Assembly (NCBI GenBank): GCA_016939855.1
Contig: CP070603.1
Span: forward strand, 1,334,870 to 1,369,667
DNA: 34,798 nt
Source: Kluyvera ascorbata
GTDB lineage: Bacteria; Pseudomonadota; Gammaproteobacteria; Enterobacterales; Enterobacteriaceae
Reading direction: 5' to 3'
Both the position numbers and the translations under genes were made by a program. Below are positions 1 through 8,536 of this stretch, piece after piece; the first letter of the stretch is position 1, and every line of letters begins with the position of its first letter. The notes below the pieces were generated by a model. The model was not told the origin of the DNA, made no database searches, and was given only the letters and a program-made list of their open reading frames with translations.

Positions 1-552
1 GGTTTTACCGCTGCCGGGTCGCTAAGCTTCTACACCTTCACTACCTATATGCAGAAATATCTGGTGAATACGGCAGGCATGAGCGCTAACCTCGCCAGCG
101 TCATTATGACGGCAGCACTGTTTGTCTACATGTTGGTACAACCATTCTTTGGCCTGCTGTCGGACAAAGTTGGCCGTCGTACCTCCATGCTCTGCTTTGG
201 TGCGCTGGCAACGCTGTTTACCGTGCCAATCCTCTCCGCATTGCAGAACGTCACCTCGCCGTATGCCGCGTTTGGCCTGGTCATGTGCGCATTGCTGATC
301 ACCAGCTTCTATACCTCGATTAGCGGGATTCTGAAAGCTGAGATGTTCCCGGCACAGGTGCGCGCGCTGGGTGTCGGGCTCTCTTATGCGGTGGCGAATG
401 CGTTGTTTGGCGGTTCGGCTGAGTATGTCGCGCTATCGCTGAAGTCGGAAGGTATTGAGACCGCCTTCTTCTGGTATGTTACCGTGATGGCGGCGTTGGC
501 TTTCCTCGTATCGCTGAAGCTGCACCGCAAAGGGAAGGGGTTACGCCTGTAG
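1..552 (+). CDS. kgtP: Alpha-ketoglutarate permease KgtP, C-terminal part (5' end outside window)
   Basis: KgtP is an inner-membrane proton symporter of the major facilitator superfamily that imports 2-oxoglutarate. The frame is open from base 1 ([13 protein letters not shown]...) and ends at TAG 550-552, leaving 183 residues, about the last 40% of a protein of roughly 430. The visible part has the MFS loop signature [12 protein letters not shown] between transmembrane helices, several hydrophobic helices ([45 protein letters not shown]) and the basic tail [10 protein letters not shown] that I recall from E. coli KgtP. The stop lies two bases from the stop of the convergent yfiM gene, so no separate terminator fits between them. 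The start, promoter and N-terminal half cannot be seen. Identity is secure from the near-continuous match to the recalled E. coli protein. Confidence 0.95.
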   Translation, partial: GFTAAGSLSFYTFTTYMQKYLVNTAGMSANLASVIMTAALFVYMLVQPFFGLLSDKVGRRTSMLCFGALATLFTVPILSALQNVTSPYAAFGLVMCALLITSFYTSISGILKAEMFPAQVRALGVGLSYAVANALFGGSAEYVALSLKSEGIETAFFWYVTVMAALAFLVSLKLHRKGKGLRL

Positions 553-554
553 CG

Positions 555-881
555 TTAATGGTGCGCCAGCTGCCACACCGCATAGCCGGTTGTGGCGCCG
601 GCGACATCCCACGCAAAGTCTTTCCAGCTCCAGCCGCTCCCTGCAGGGCGGCTATCCCACAGCTCTTTCGATGCCCCCAGACTCACAGAAAACATAAAGC
701 CAATGGCGGCGCTGCGGTCACGGCTAATGCCCTGGTGCTGCGCATACTCATTACCGGCGGCAGATAGCATAGCTGATGCAATAAAGTGCTGTGCTTTATC
801 CTGACCGGCCCAGCTATCGTTTGCCATATGGCTACAACCGCTTAATACGAGCGTACAGAAAAGAACAAACACGCGGGTCAT
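555..881 (-). CDS. yfiM: YfiM family lipoprotein
   Basis: Small conserved enterobacterial lipoprotein of 108 residues with no established function. The N-terminus is a lipoprotein signal peptide: positive MTR, hydrophobic [10 protein letters not shown], then the lipobox LSGC with the acylated Cys at residue 16, followed by SHMAND. The residue after the Cys is Ser, not Asp, so outer-membrane sorting by Lol is expected (inference). The mature part has conserved blocks [18 protein letters not shown] and [17 protein letters not shown] good ribosome site (GGGAGCC) lies about 7 bases upstream of the ATG. The gene follows pssA on the same strand but a hairpin terminator stands between them, so it probably has its own promoter or lives on read-through. 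It converges on kgtP. Confidence 0.85.
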   Translation of the reverse strand: MTRVFVLFCTLVLSGCSHMANDSWAGQDKAQHFIASAMLSAAGNEYAQHQGISRDRSAAIGFMFSVSLGASKELWDSRPAGSGWSWKDFAWDVAGATTGYAVWQLAHH

Positions 882-894
882 TGAAGGCTCCCTG

Positions 895-920
895 AAAAAA
901 AGCCCCGTCGAAACGAGGCT
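895..920 (-). terminator. Rho-independent terminator of pssA
   Basis: Read on the minus strand, AGCCTCGT-TTCG-ACGGGGCT forms an 8-bp stem with one mismatch and a UUCG tetraloop, followed at once by TTTTTT. It begins 5 bases after the pssA stop and ends 13 bases before the yfiM start. The position and U-tract support termination of pssA transcription. Confidence 0.85.
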
Positions 921-925
921 GCAAT

Positions 926-2281
926 TTAAAGGATACGGCTGATGAGTCTGTCGATACGGATACGTCGCAGACGGCGGATAAGCTTACGTACCTTAATCGG
1001 ATATTCAGCGATACTCTGCAGATCGCGGAAATCATTCACTACGGTGGTGTGTTTGCGGATCAGATCCAGCTCTTTCTGGCGCATTGAGGCCAGTTGCTTT
1101 TTCGGATCGTGGATCAGCACGGCATTTTCCAGATCCAGACGCCAGGCGCGTGGATTGAGGTTATTCCCGGTGAGCAGGATCCACTCGTTGTCGACCCACA
1201 TTCCTTTCAGGTGGTAGGTATTATCCTCGTCTTTCCACAGACGTACGGTTAACTGATCGGTATTAATATAATACTGCAAGCGGCTCAGGAAGCGACGCAG
1301 GTTAATTTCATACAGATAAGGCAGCGCACCGATAATTTTAAACGGCTCGCTTTCCGGGATGTAGAAGTCATTTGCCGTCTTATCACCGACGATAATCTCG
1401 ACCTTTTTTCCATCCCGCAGCAGACGAATAATGTTCCGCACCAGCAGCGCAGGTAGGTTGAAGTACGGTGTACAGATGGTGAGTTTTTCCTCAGTACACG
1501 GCATCAGGTGGAAAATCGTTTTGTTCAGAACGCTGGTTTTACCCAGACCAACTAATGGTGTGACGGTGAGTTCATCATCGCTGGCATCGCCTTCAAAATG
1601 GTAACTGGTATCACGTAATTCCTGGCGGTACAGGCGGATATCGTTTTTGATTTCTGGGCTTTTTGGACGCTCGGTATTATCGAGGCGGTTAACGCCGCGG
1701 CCTTCAACCAGATTTTCCGACACCCAGTTAAACATGATGTCGGCCATTTTCGGATTGCGGATGCACTGATAGCGATCATAGCGATATTTATCGTGCTGAT
1801 GCAGATAGACATCGTTGATACTCGCGCCGCTGTACAGCACGCAGTCATCAATAATGAAGCCCTTAAAGTGCAGTACGCCGAGCGCTTCACGGGTGTTGAT
1901 AGGCACGCCGTAAACGGGAACCTCTACGCCCGGATTCTCTTTTGCAGTACGACAGTACCAGTCCGCGTTAGTATTAGACGCGGCAGCACCAATACGCCCA
2001 CGCTGTGCACGGTGCCAGTCAACCAGCACGCGGACTTCAAGCTCCGGGCGTTGACGTTTGGCGTCGTACAAGGCTTGCAGAATCGTCTTTCCGGCGTCGT
2101 CCTGTTCGAGGTACAACGCGACGATGCAGATTCGGCGCGTGGCGCTGGCGATTTTTGCGAGCAGAGCTTCACGGAAATCTGCTGGAGCATAGAAAAACTC
2201 AATATCATCAACAGACTGTGAAAGCTTGGGTAATTGGGCAAGGTGTTGTTGATGTTTATTACGCTTAAATTTTGACAACAT
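926..2281 (-). CDS. pssA: CDP-diacylglycerol--serine O-phosphatidyltransferase (phosphatidylserine synthase)
   Basis: PssA condenses CDP-diacylglycerol with L-serine to give phosphatidylserine and CMP, the committed step towards phosphatidylethanolamine. It belongs to the phospholipase D superfamily and associates peripherally with ribosomes and membrane. Both HKD motifs are present: H138-x-K140-x4-D145 (HFKGFIID) and H357-x-K359-x4-D364 (HLKGMWVD). The lysine/arginine-rich tail [22 protein letters not shown] matches the E. coli protein as I recall it, as does the length of 451 residues from the ATG at 2281. A GTG one codon upstream (2284) would add a residue, but the ATG fits MLSKFKRNK at the E. 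coli start. That ATG overlaps by one base the TGA of a 38-codon open frame upstream (TGATG). The only ribosome site is weak (AGAGAAG, far upstream), so translational coupling is plausible. Confidence 0.97.
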   Translation of the reverse strand: MLSKFKRNKHQQHLAQLPKLSQSVDDIEFFYAPADFREALLAKIASATRRICIVALYLEQDDAGKTILQALYDAKRQRPELEVRVLVDWHRAQRGRIGAAASNTNADWYCRTAKENPGVEVPVYGVPINTREALGVLHFKGFIIDDCVLYSGASINDVYLHQHDKYRYDRYQCIRNPKMADIMFNWVSENLVEGRGVNRLDNTERPKSPEIKNDIRLYRQELRDTSYHFEGDASDDELTVTPLVGLGKTSVLNKTIFHLMPCTEEKLTICTPYFNLPALLVRNIIRLLRDGKKVEIIVGDKTANDFYIPESEPFKIIGALPYLYEINLRRFLSRLQYYINTDQLTVRLWKDEDNTYHLKGMWVDNEWILLTGNNLNPRAWRLDLENAVLIHDPKKQLASMRQKELDLIRKHTTVVNDFRDLQSIAEYPIKVRKLIRRLRRIRIDRLISRIL

Positions 2282-2397
2282 CACAGTGCGTTTCTTCTCT
2301 GGTTTAGTGAAGGGTCCTCTGTACCTGGCAGACGACGTAAGCGGTCAATGATACCATCTCTGTCGGGTAAGGGCAGCATTTCCAGCAACTTAGTCAT
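2281..2397 (-). CDS. Putative 38-residue small protein between patZ and pssA
   Basis: An open frame of 38 codons fills the patZ-pssA gap. It starts at ATG 2397, inside the last codons of patZ (AATGACTAA), and ends in TGA 2283-2281, overlapping the pssA ATG as TGATG. A plausible ribosome site, AAGG, lies 7 bases before the ATG. The peptide begins MTKLLEMLPLP and ends NQRRNAL, and is charged in the middle (DRDGIIDRLRRLPG). It has no signal peptide, membrane segment or domain I recognise. What is seen is the frame and the double overlap. That it is translated, and that it couples pssA translation to patZ or to its own, is inference. A chance frame in a 100-base gap remains possible. Confidence 0.5.
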   Translation of the reverse strand: MTKLLEMLPLPDRDGIIDRLRRLPGTEDPSLNQRRNAL

Positions 2398-5041
2398 TAC
2401 TCAGCCTTAATGAAAGACCCACAATGCCATCTTCCAGCTGAATATCAACGTCAAAGCCGAGCTTTCTCGCGAGCGCAATCATCCCGCGGTTATTGGGCAT
2501 GGTAATGCCATTCAGGCGCAGTAAACCGTGAGCGCGGGTATAGTTAATCAGTTTATCCAGCAGTCGCCCACCGAGCCCAAGGCCTTTCAAATCAGAACGT
2601 ACCAGTACGGCAAATTCTGCATCGATATTATCAGGATCGGAAATCGCGCGGGTTACGCCGAGGATCTCGGTATCATCGCCAGAACCGTGAACGGCGACAA
2701 AGGCCATTTCCCGATCGTAGTCGATCTGCGTCATATTGGCTAAATCGTCGTGGGTAAATTCGTTAATCTCGCTAAAGTAACGGTAGTAAAGATCCTCTTT
2801 CGTGACGCGCGCGATGAACTGCTGCAACAGCGGTTCATCTTCCGGGAGAATAGGACGGAATAAACAGCGCTCACCGTTTTTCATGACTACCCACTCCTCA
2901 AGATGTTGAGGATACGGGCGAATGGCGAGACGGCTTTCGCTTGAACCGCTAAACGGCGCGATATCCAGCGTGACGTCCAGTGCGGTAAATTCACTGCCGG
3001 AAACTAACAGCGGATGAATATCCAGGCGTTGAATCTCCGGACAATCAACAATCAGGTTGGAAACTTGCACCAGCAGCTGGCTTAATCCGGGAATATCTAA
3101 CGGGCGTAGCGCACTGCGTCCACGGATTTTTTTGCTCTTAATCGCCTGAATCACCAGATAGCGCGCCAGCGTCATATTGAGTGGCGGCAGTGCAACGGCT
3201 GCCTGGTTTTCCGCCCGCCACTCTACGCCGCCTTCGCCCAGCATAATCAGCGGGCCGAAAACCGGATCGTGCTCAACCACCACGCGTAATTCCTGTGCGC
3301 CAGCGCGGTTGGCCATGCTTTGCACCAGCAGGCCGTGAATGCGCGCCTGTGGCCAGGTCATTTTGACGCGGTCGAGGATCGCGTCGGCGGCCTGTTGCAC
3401 TTCGGTAGCGGTACGAAGATAGAGCATGACGCCCTGGACTTCCGATTTATGCGGAATATCCGGCGACCGTAGCTTCAATGCTACGGGATAACCAATTTGT
3501 TCGGCGATATGAACGGCCTCAGCGCTGTCGGAGGCAATCCAGGTCGGCAGCGTATTCAGCCCATAGGCTTCCAGAATCGGACGAACTTCATGGGTGTCCA
3601 GCGCGCTGATACCGTTGTCTATCGCCTGCTGCAATAGCTCGTGAGCCTGTGAGGTATTTGCCGTCAGGCTATGGGGCAGCGCCGGTGTTTCCCGCAGTTG
3701 TTTCTGGTTGCGCCGGTATTCCACCATATGCATAAAGGCGGTAATCGTCCCTTCCGGGGTGCGATAGGTTGGGATACCGGCATCGCTGAACATGCGGCGG
3801 GCTTCCCGCGATGAGTATTCGCCGCACCAGTTGGTCAACACGCTGATATAGTTCCCGCGCGGATGCTTCTTGATGAGATCAATTAACGCGGTCGCGCTTT
3901 CGCTGCCCGGCGCCGTTGCGCTTGGAGAGTGGATCACCATCAGGGCATCCAGATCCGGGCTATCGAGCAGCACTTTCACCGCCGCTAAATAGTGTTCAAT
4001 GCTGGCATCATCACGCAAGTCCAGCGGGTTATTAGCTTCGACGGTTTCCGGCAGCAGCTGCTGTAGCTGCTGGCGCGTCTCGTCGCTGAGTATGGCGAGC
4101 TTACCGTTGCGCGCCCAGTGCTCATCCAGCGCCAGCGCCGCCGGAGCCGCGCCGTTGCTGATAATCATCAACCGCTCGCCGCGTAAGGGGCGCATATGGC
4201 TGAGCGTTTCAACGGCAGAGAACAGCTCATGGGTATCCTGTACGCGCAGCAGACCCGCGCGTTGAATCGCGGCATCCCATGCCGGGTCCATACCCGAGTT
4301 GACGTGCAACAGGCGCTGAGCCGCCGGGCTGCGTCCGCTTTTAATCACCAGAATCGGCTTATTGCGCGAGGCGCTGCGAGCGGCAGAAACAAAGCGGCGC
4401 GCATCGCTGAGCTGCTCCAGATAGAGCAAGATGGCGCTGGTTTTGCTGTCCCGCGCCAGATAATCGAGCAGGTCGTCGACATCAATGTCCAGGCTGTCGC
4501 CGAGCGCGATAAAGTAGGAAAACCCCATCTCGCGCTGCTGGGCCCAGTCGAGAATGGTATTGGAAACGGCGGCTGATTGAGAAATAAAGGCCAGTTTCCC
4601 TTTGCGAATGGGCACCGGTGAAAAGCTGGCATTCAGGCCCTGCCACGGTGCGAGCAAGCCCAGGCTGTTTGGCCCAAGAAGGCGCATCTGGTAGCGGGTG
4701 GCGCATGCTTTCAGTTCACTGAACTGGTCGGGGGTTGAGGAAAGAATAATGCAGGTTTTACAGCCTTTTTCCCCCAGCGCTTCCAGCAGTTCGAGGTTAC
4801 GACGCGCATGGGTGCAAAGCACTGCAAGATCTGGGGAGAAGGGGAGGCTGGCAACGGTCGGCCAGGCAAGAACGCCAAGCACCGCTTTCCAGGTCGGGGT
4901 AACGGGCAGAACAGGGCCAGCAAAGCCGCCGGCCAACAGATTCTGCATCATTAAAAAACCGGCCCGCTGTGGTTTCATCGAGGCGCCAATCACCGCAATC
5001 GATTTTGGCCTCAGAAGTGCTTCCAGCCCACGTTGACTCAT
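2390..5041 (-). CDS. patZ: Protein lysine acetyltransferase Pat/PatZ (YfiQ)
   Basis: Pat acetylates lysines of central metabolic enzymes, classically the active-site lysine of acetyl-CoA synthetase, using acetyl-CoA in the cytosol. The 883-residue protein has the expected fusion. Residues about 1-700 resemble NDP-forming acyl-CoA synthetases: a CoA-binding Rossmann start (SIAVIGAS), a succinyl-CoA-ligase-like part (AFISQSAAVSN; ISNGAAPAALALD) and an ATP-grasp part (GYPVALKLRSPDIPHKSE). Residues about 725-883 are a GNAT domain with the acetyl-CoA loop SDLKGLGLGGRLL and the NxxMIALARKLGF helix. In characterised Pat proteins the synthetase part is regulatory, not catalytic. The start ATG at 5041 gives MSQRGLEALLRP, as in E. 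coli. It ends overlapping the small frame that precedes pssA, and tapT lies 35 bases upstream on the same strand. In E. coli patZ is under cAMP-CRP control; I did not locate a CRP site here. Confidence 0.95.
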   Translation of the reverse strand: MSQRGLEALLRPKSIAVIGASMKPQRAGFLMMQNLLAGGFAGPVLPVTPTWKAVLGVLAWPTVASLPFSPDLAVLCTHARRNLELLEALGEKGCKTCIILSSTPDQFSELKACATRYQMRLLGPNSLGLLAPWQGLNASFSPVPIRKGKLAFISQSAAVSNTILDWAQQREMGFSYFIALGDSLDIDVDDLLDYLARDSKTSAILLYLEQLSDARRFVSAARSASRNKPILVIKSGRSPAAQRLLHVNSGMDPAWDAAIQRAGLLRVQDTHELFSAVETLSHMRPLRGERLMIISNGAAPAALALDEHWARNGKLAILSDETRQQLQQLLPETVEANNPLDLRDDASIEHYLAAVKVLLDSPDLDALMVIHSPSATAPGSESATALIDLIKKHPRGNYISVLTNWCGEYSSREARRMFSDAGIPTYRTPEGTITAFMHMVEYRRNQKQLRETPALPHSLTANTSQAHELLQQAIDNGISALDTHEVRPILEAYGLNTLPTWIASDSAEAVHIAEQIGYPVALKLRSPDIPHKSEVQGVMLYLRTATEVQQAADAILDRVKMTWPQARIHGLLVQSMANRAGAQELRVVVEHDPVFGPLIMLGEGGVEWRAENQAAVALPPLNMTLARYLVIQAIKSKKIRGRSALRPLDIPGLSQLLVQVSNLIVDCPEIQRLDIHPLLVSGSEFTALDVTLDIAPFSGSSESRLAIRPYPQHLEEWVVMKNGERCLFRPILPEDEPLLQQFIARVTKEDLYYRYFSEINEFTHDDLANMTQIDYDREMAFVAVHGSGDDTEILGVTRAISDPDNIDAEFAVLVRSDLKGLGLGGRLLDKLINYTRAHGLLRLNGITMPNNRGMIALARKLGFDVDIQLEDGIVGLSLRLSND

Positions 5042-5076
5042 AGCCGTCTTCCTTACGCGACAGTAATTCTATGAGT

Positions 5077-5775
5077 TTAACCGTTTTCCGCTTCGGCTGT
5101 TGTGATGTTGCCCTGATGATGAGCTTTTCCCGCAAGGTAGTTATCGCGAAAGCGGGTGAAGTGCTGACTAAGCGCCGAAGCCGCGCCGGTATCATTGGCT
5201 AAATCCAGTAGCGCAATGGCCACTTCCGCCGTGCAGTACTGACCTTCGGCATGCACCTCCCGCAGGCTATAGGCGGACACGCGCGACAGGTCGACGGAGA
5301 TAAGCGGAATATTGTCCAGCCATGGGCTTTTGCGGAACATTTTCCGCGCTTCTGGCCAGGTTCCGTCTAACATAATAAACAGCGGTGGCTTGCCAGCGGG
5401 CGGCGCACTGAGTACCTGACGGTCCGGGTCGGCATAGGACGACGGGAAAACGACCATCGGCTGATAGTCCGGGTTTTTAACCAGCTCGAGTAACGCCTGG
5501 GGCGGTTCGGTACGTGACCATTGGAAGGCATCAGTTTGCGGCAAAATGTCGGCAATCAGGCGACCAGTATTACTGGGCTTCATTGGTTCGGTATCGAACA
5601 TCACCAGGCAAAAACGGCTCTTTGCCGGATGCGGGGCAATGGTGTCGCACAGACAATAGCGCTGCACCAGCAGACAACGCTGACAGCGGCGAACCCGATT
5701 ACCACGGGCAAGGAAAGGGCGAGTCGCGCGGGCTAAACGCTCAGCACGCAACCGAAGAACGGCGTTATCAATCAT
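5077..5775 (-). CDS. tapT: tRNA-uridine aminocarboxypropyltransferase TapT (YfiP, DTW domain)
   Basis: TapT transfers the 3-amino-3-carboxypropyl group of S-adenosylmethionine to uridine 47 of tRNAs (acp3U47). The 232-residue protein has the family features: a zinc-type cluster CQRC...CLC near residues 31-47, the SAM-site region MFDTEPMKPSNTGRLI, the name-giving D-T-W motif in variant form (MLDGTWPEARKM), and SVDLSRVSAYSLREV near the C-terminus. Length fits the E. coli protein closely. It is followed on the same strand by patZ after 35 bases, so the two probably share a transcript. No strong ribosome site is visible before the ATG at 5775. The tail is rich in small and charged residues (HHQGNITTAEAENG) and looks like a variable extension. 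Confidence 0.9.
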   Translation of the reverse strand: MIDNAVLRLRAERLARATRPFLARGNRVRRCQRCLLVQRYCLCDTIAPHPAKSRFCLVMFDTEPMKPSNTGRLIADILPQTDAFQWSRTEPPQALLELVKNPDYQPMVVFPSSYADPDRQVLSAPPAGKPPLFIMLDGTWPEARKMFRKSPWLDNIPLISVDLSRVSAYSLREVHAEGQYCTAEVAIALLDLANDTGAASALSQHFTRFRDNYLAGKAHHQGNITTAEAENG

Positions 5776-5844
5776 GGGAATCGTACGGCAAAGAGACTAT
5801 TGTCGCAGAGGCGGATACGGGGCACAAGATGTGCCCCGGTGGGA

Positions 5845-6270
5845 TTATGCCTGCAGAGCTTCGTTCAGCCAGCTTTCAAACGGCGCTTTCGGGACCGCGC
5901 CGTTAAGCATATCGACGACTTCACCATTTTTGAAAATCATGATGGTCGGGATGCTGCGGATACGGAAACGAGCGCTGAGTTCGCGTTCCGCTTCGGTGTT
6001 CACTTTCACAAAGCGAATTTTACCGCTTTGTTCTTCGGCCACATCCTCGAAGATGGGCGCGAAGTTACGGCATGGGCCACACCATGGCGCCCAGAAATCA
6101 ACAACAACGGGGAGATCGTCCTTCAGCAGTTTATCCAGCGTGCTGTCCGTGGCATTAATGACTTCGCCATCAAACAGGTCTTCACCACAGCGTCCACATT
6201 TTGCCGCTTCGTTAATACGCGCTTCTGGAATGCGATTAAGCGCCTGGCAGTGGGCACAAACGGTATTCAT
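5845..6270 (-). CDS. trxC: Thioredoxin 2 (zinc-binding thioredoxin TrxC)
   Basis: TrxC is a cytosolic protein-disulfide reductase reduced by thioredoxin reductase. Its N-terminal zinc finger tunes its redox state. The zinc ligands are two CxxC pairs (C5/C8 and C25/C28). The thioredoxin fold follows with the active site [11 protein letters not shown], the cis-proline segment RSIPTIMIF and [12 protein letters not shown]. The protein has 141 residues, two more than I recall for E. coli, from an extra QA at the end. The ATG at 6270 is preceded by GAGGTGAG as ribosome site. In E. coli trxC is induced by OxyR. The 5' gap here (6271-6474) holds a perfect dyad at 6324-6340 that does not read as a full OxyR site. 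Confidence 0.96.
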   Translation of the reverse strand: MNTVCAHCQALNRIPEARINEAAKCGRCGEDLFDGEVINATDSTLDKLLKDDLPVVVDFWAPWCGPCRNFAPIFEDVAEEQSGKIRFVKVNTEAERELSARFRIRSIPTIMIFKNGEVVDMLNGAVPKAPFESWLNEALQA

Positions 6271-6323
6271 AACTCACCTCTGGGTCATCGTGTTGCAGAA
6301 CGGCAAGGTTGCCGAATGTTTCT

Positions 6324-6340
6324 ATAATGTTACACATTAT
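6324..6340. promoter_or_regulatory. Perfect dyad ATAATGT-TAC-ACATTAT in the trxC/yfiF divergent gap
   Basis: Two 7-base arms with a 3-base spacer form an exact inverted repeat, about 54 bases upstream of trxC and 135 bases upstream of yfiF. On the minus strand it overlaps a plausible trxC core promoter (TTGTTG, 16 bases, TAGAAA). The location suits an operator, but I cannot assign a regulator. AT-rich dyads can also arise by chance. Confidence 0.4.
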
Positions 6341-6440
6341 CAACAAGAGTGTATTAATCAACAAGGCGTTTTGTCCGATGGATACAATAGTCGTGGTCTT
6401 TTTTATGAAGTAATGGCTAAGCGCTAACACATCAGGTAAT

Positions 6441-6457
6441 CTGCGCGCTTCGCGCAG
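6441..6457 (+). other. Short hairpin in the yfiF 5' leader
   Basis: CTGCGC-GCTTC-GCGCAG is a 6-bp perfect GC-rich stem that ends 4 bases before the yfiF ribosome site (GGTGGAG). There is no U-tract, so it is not a terminator. It may stabilise the mRNA or modulate ribosome access. Function is unknown. Confidence 0.4.
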
Positions 6458-6474
6458 CGCAGGTGGAGAAAAAC

Positions 6475-7575
6475 ATGAGCGACGAACTGAAGAACAAAAA
6501 CGGCAAGGTCAAAGTGATGTACGTCCGCAGTGACGATGACTCGGACAAACGCACCCAAAATCCTCGTACTGGTAAAGGCGGAGGCCGTCCTGGCACATCC
6601 CGTGCTGGTGCTTCCCGTGCCGAAGGCGGTCGTCGCCCTGCCCGTGATGAGAGAAAGGGTCCTAACAGCGAACGCGGCCGTGAACGTGGTCGTGACCGCG
6701 ATGTAGAACGCGATCGCGATCGTGGCGAAGGCTCCCCATGGCGTACGGTTTCCCGTGCTCCGGGTGATGACGCGCCGGCAAAAGCCGATCACGGCGGGAT
6801 CAGCGGTAAAAGCTTTATCGATCCAGAAGTCCTGCGTCGTCAGCGCGCAGAAGAGACCCGTGTATACGGCGAAAACGCCTGTCAGGCACTGTTCCAGAGC
6901 CGTCCGGACGCTATCGTTCGCGCATGGTTCATTCAGAGCGTAACCCCGCGCTTTAAAGAAGCGTTGCGCTGGATGGCGGCAAACCGCAAAGCCTATCACG
7001 TGGTTGATGAAGAAGAGCTGGCGAAAGCATCCGGCACTGAGCACCACGGCGGTGTGTGCTTCCTGATCAAAAAACGTAACGGGACGTCCGTACAGCAGTG
7101 GGTCGCAAAAAGCGGCGAAGATGACTGCGTATTGGCGCTGGAAGACGCCGGTAACCCACACAACCTCGGCGCGATGATCCGCAGCTGCGCGCACTTCGGT
7201 GTGAAAGGCGTGGTACTGCAGGATGCGGCTCTGCTGGAATCCGGTGCGGCTATTCGTACCGCAGAAGGTGGCGCTGAACACGTTGAGCCGATTACCGGTG
7301 ACGGTTTCATCGACGCGCTGGAGCAGTTCCGCGATGCGGGCTACACCATCGTAACGACCAGCGGCAACGGCCGTGGCCTGCCGCTGTTCAAATCTGAACT
7401 GCCTAAGAAGATGGTTCTGGCGCTGGGTCAGGATCGCGATGGCGTTTCCGAAGCGGCAGCCGCTATTGCTGACATGAGTGTTTCTATCGACGGAACTCGT
7501 GCCGTTGAAGGACTGAATGTTTCCGTGGCGACGGGCGTGCTATTAGCCGAATGGTGGCGTCAGCATAAAGCGTAA
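6475..7575 (+). CDS. yfiF: SpoU-family tRNA/rRNA 2'-O-methyltransferase homologue YfiF
   Basis: Predicted SAM-dependent RNA ribose methyltransferase of the TrmH/SpoU class, RNA target not established to my knowledge. From the ATG at 6475 it has 366 residues, about 20 more than I recall for E. coli. The ATG is preceded by GGTGGAGA, and an upstream GTG (6463) is rejected because it sits inside that ribosome site. Residues 1-100 are a basic low-complexity arm with an [10 protein letters not shown]-type stretch. A substrate-binding domain ([20 protein letters not shown]) follows, then the SPOUT domain with motif 1 ([16 protein letters not shown]), motif 2 ([13 protein letters not shown]) and motif 3 ([15 protein letters not shown]). 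Motif 2 has Asp where most family members have Glu, a possible effect on catalysis. A terminator follows. Confidence 0.88.
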   Translation: MSDELKNKNGKVKVMYVRSDDDSDKRTQNPRTGKGGGRPGTSRAGASRAEGGRRPARDERKGPNSERGRERGRDRDVERDRDRGEGSPWRTVSRAPGDDAPAKADHGGISGKSFIDPEVLRRQRAEETRVYGENACQALFQSRPDAIVRAWFIQSVTPRFKEALRWMAANRKAYHVVDEEELAKASGTEHHGGVCFLIKKRNGTSVQQWVAKSGEDDCVLALEDAGNPHNLGAMIRSCAHFGVKGVVLQDAALLESGAAIRTAEGGAEHVEPITGDGFIDALEQFRDAGYTIVTTSGNGRGLPLFKSELPKKMVLALGQDRDGVSEAAAAIADMSVSIDGTRAVEGLNVSVATGVLLAEWWRQHKA

Positions 7576-7590
7576 GCAAACGCGATGTTG

Positions 7591-7627
7591 AAAAAAACCG
7601 GAAGAGGCAACTCGACCGGTTTTTTTT
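7591..7627. terminator. Bidirectional terminator between yfiF and ung
   Basis: AAAAAACCGG and CCGGTTTTTT flank a 14-base loop, with a T-run in each direction. It lies 15 bases after the yfiF stop and 21 bases from the ung stop, so it can serve both convergent genes. Confidence 0.88.
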
Positions 7628-7648
7628 ATATCTGCAATATTTCCCGAA

Positions 7649-8329
7649 CTATTCCGGCAACACCGGCATCCAGTCGATCGGCGCTTCACCGCGCTGCTCT
7701 AGCCACTCATTCGCCTTCACAAAATGGTTACTGCCAAAGAACCCGCGGTGCGCGGAGAGCGGCGATGGGTGCGGTGCTTTCAGCACGCAGTGGCGCTGAG
7801 TGTCAATAATGGCGCCTTTTTTCTGCGCGTGTGAACCCCATAATAAGAACACGACGCCTTCGCGATGTTCGTTAATCAGCGCGATCACTTTATCGGTAAA
7901 GGTTTCCCAACCCAGGCTAGCGTGCGAGTGCGCCTGCCCTGCACGAACGGTCAGCACGGTGTTGAGCAGCAGCACGCCCTGGCGCGCCCAGCTCTCAAGA
8001 TAGCCGTGGTTTGGGCGCGTAAAGCCGGGGATGGTTCCCTCAAGTTCTTTATACATATTTAAAAGGGAGGGCGGCGTCGCGATGCCCGGCTGTACGGAGA
8101 AGGCCAGACCGTGCGCCTGGTTAGGACCGTGATACGGGTCCTGCCCGAGGATCACGACCTTCACATCGTTTAACTCGGTAAAGCGAAAGGCGTTAAAGAC
8201 ATCTTTCTGCGGCGGGTAGATAGTCTGGCCGGACTGACGCTCGCTGGCGACGGTGGCAAGGGTGTTCACAAAATAAGGCTGCTCTTTTTCAGCAGCCAGC
8301 ACGTCGTGCCAGGTTAAAGGGGTTGTCAT
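7649..8329 (-). CDS. ung: Uracil-DNA glycosylase
   Basis: Ung removes uracil from DNA arising by cytosine deamination or dUMP incorporation, and starts base-excision repair. The 226-residue family-1 enzyme carries the water-activating loop GQDPYHG with catalytic Asp64, the uracil-binding segment LLLNTVLTV, and the DNA-intercalation loop [13 protein letters not shown] with the catalytic His. The start [15 protein letters not shown] aligns with E. coli MANELTWHDVL, and GGAGAG stands a few bases before the ATG. It converges on yfiF across a shared terminator and diverges from grcA across a 319-base regulatory gap. Confidence 0.98.
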   Translation of the reverse strand: MTTPLTWHDVLAAEKEQPYFVNTLATVASERQSGQTIYPPQKDVFNAFRFTELNDVKVVILGQDPYHGPNQAHGLAFSVQPGIATPPSLLNMYKELEGTIPGFTRPNHGYLESWARQGVLLLNTVLTVRAGQAHSHASLGWETFTDKVIALINEHREGVVFLLWGSHAQKKGAIIDTQRHCVLKAPHPSPLSAHRGFFGSNHFVKANEWLEQRGEAPIDWMPVLPE

Positions 8330-8469
8330 CTCGCTCTCCTGCGAATAGCTATCGGTATAGCTTAACTGCTTCTTTCGACATCACAAAATCAGAAGGCGGT
8401 GGATATCGCTGGTGGGGCAAAAAAAGTTGAATATTTACAAAGATTTTTGCGTGCACCGCAGGGCGTAAC

Positions 8470-8483
8470 TTGATGCAAAACAA
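8470..8483. promoter_or_regulatory. Upstream FNR-like site of grcA
   Basis: TTGATGCAAAACAA matches TTGAT-N4-ATCAA at 9 of 10 conserved bases. Its centre (8476.5) is exactly 53 bases upstream of the second site. E. coli grcA (yfiD) is described with FNR sites at -40.5 and -93.5, the same spacing. There the upstream site lowers transcription at full anaerobiosis. Confidence 0.75.
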
Positions 8484-8522
8484 GTATTTTCAGATATGAC
8501 CTCTTTTATGGTGTGGTTTTTA

Positions 8523-8536
8523 TTGATTTAAATCAA
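8523..8536. promoter_or_regulatory. Perfect FNR site of the grcA promoter
   Basis: TTGATTTAAATCAA matches the FNR consensus TTGAT-N4-ATCAA at all ten bases. Its centre at 8529.5 lies 40.5 bases before a start at 8570, a class II activation position, with a -10 of TATATA at 8559-8564. This predicts anaerobic induction. Confidence 0.92.

Noticed and set aside
5819-5837. GGGGCAC/GTGCCCC hairpin between tapT and trxC as a trxC terminator
   Set aside because: The stem is good but no T-run follows on the minus strand. It could be an RNA structure, but termination is not supported.
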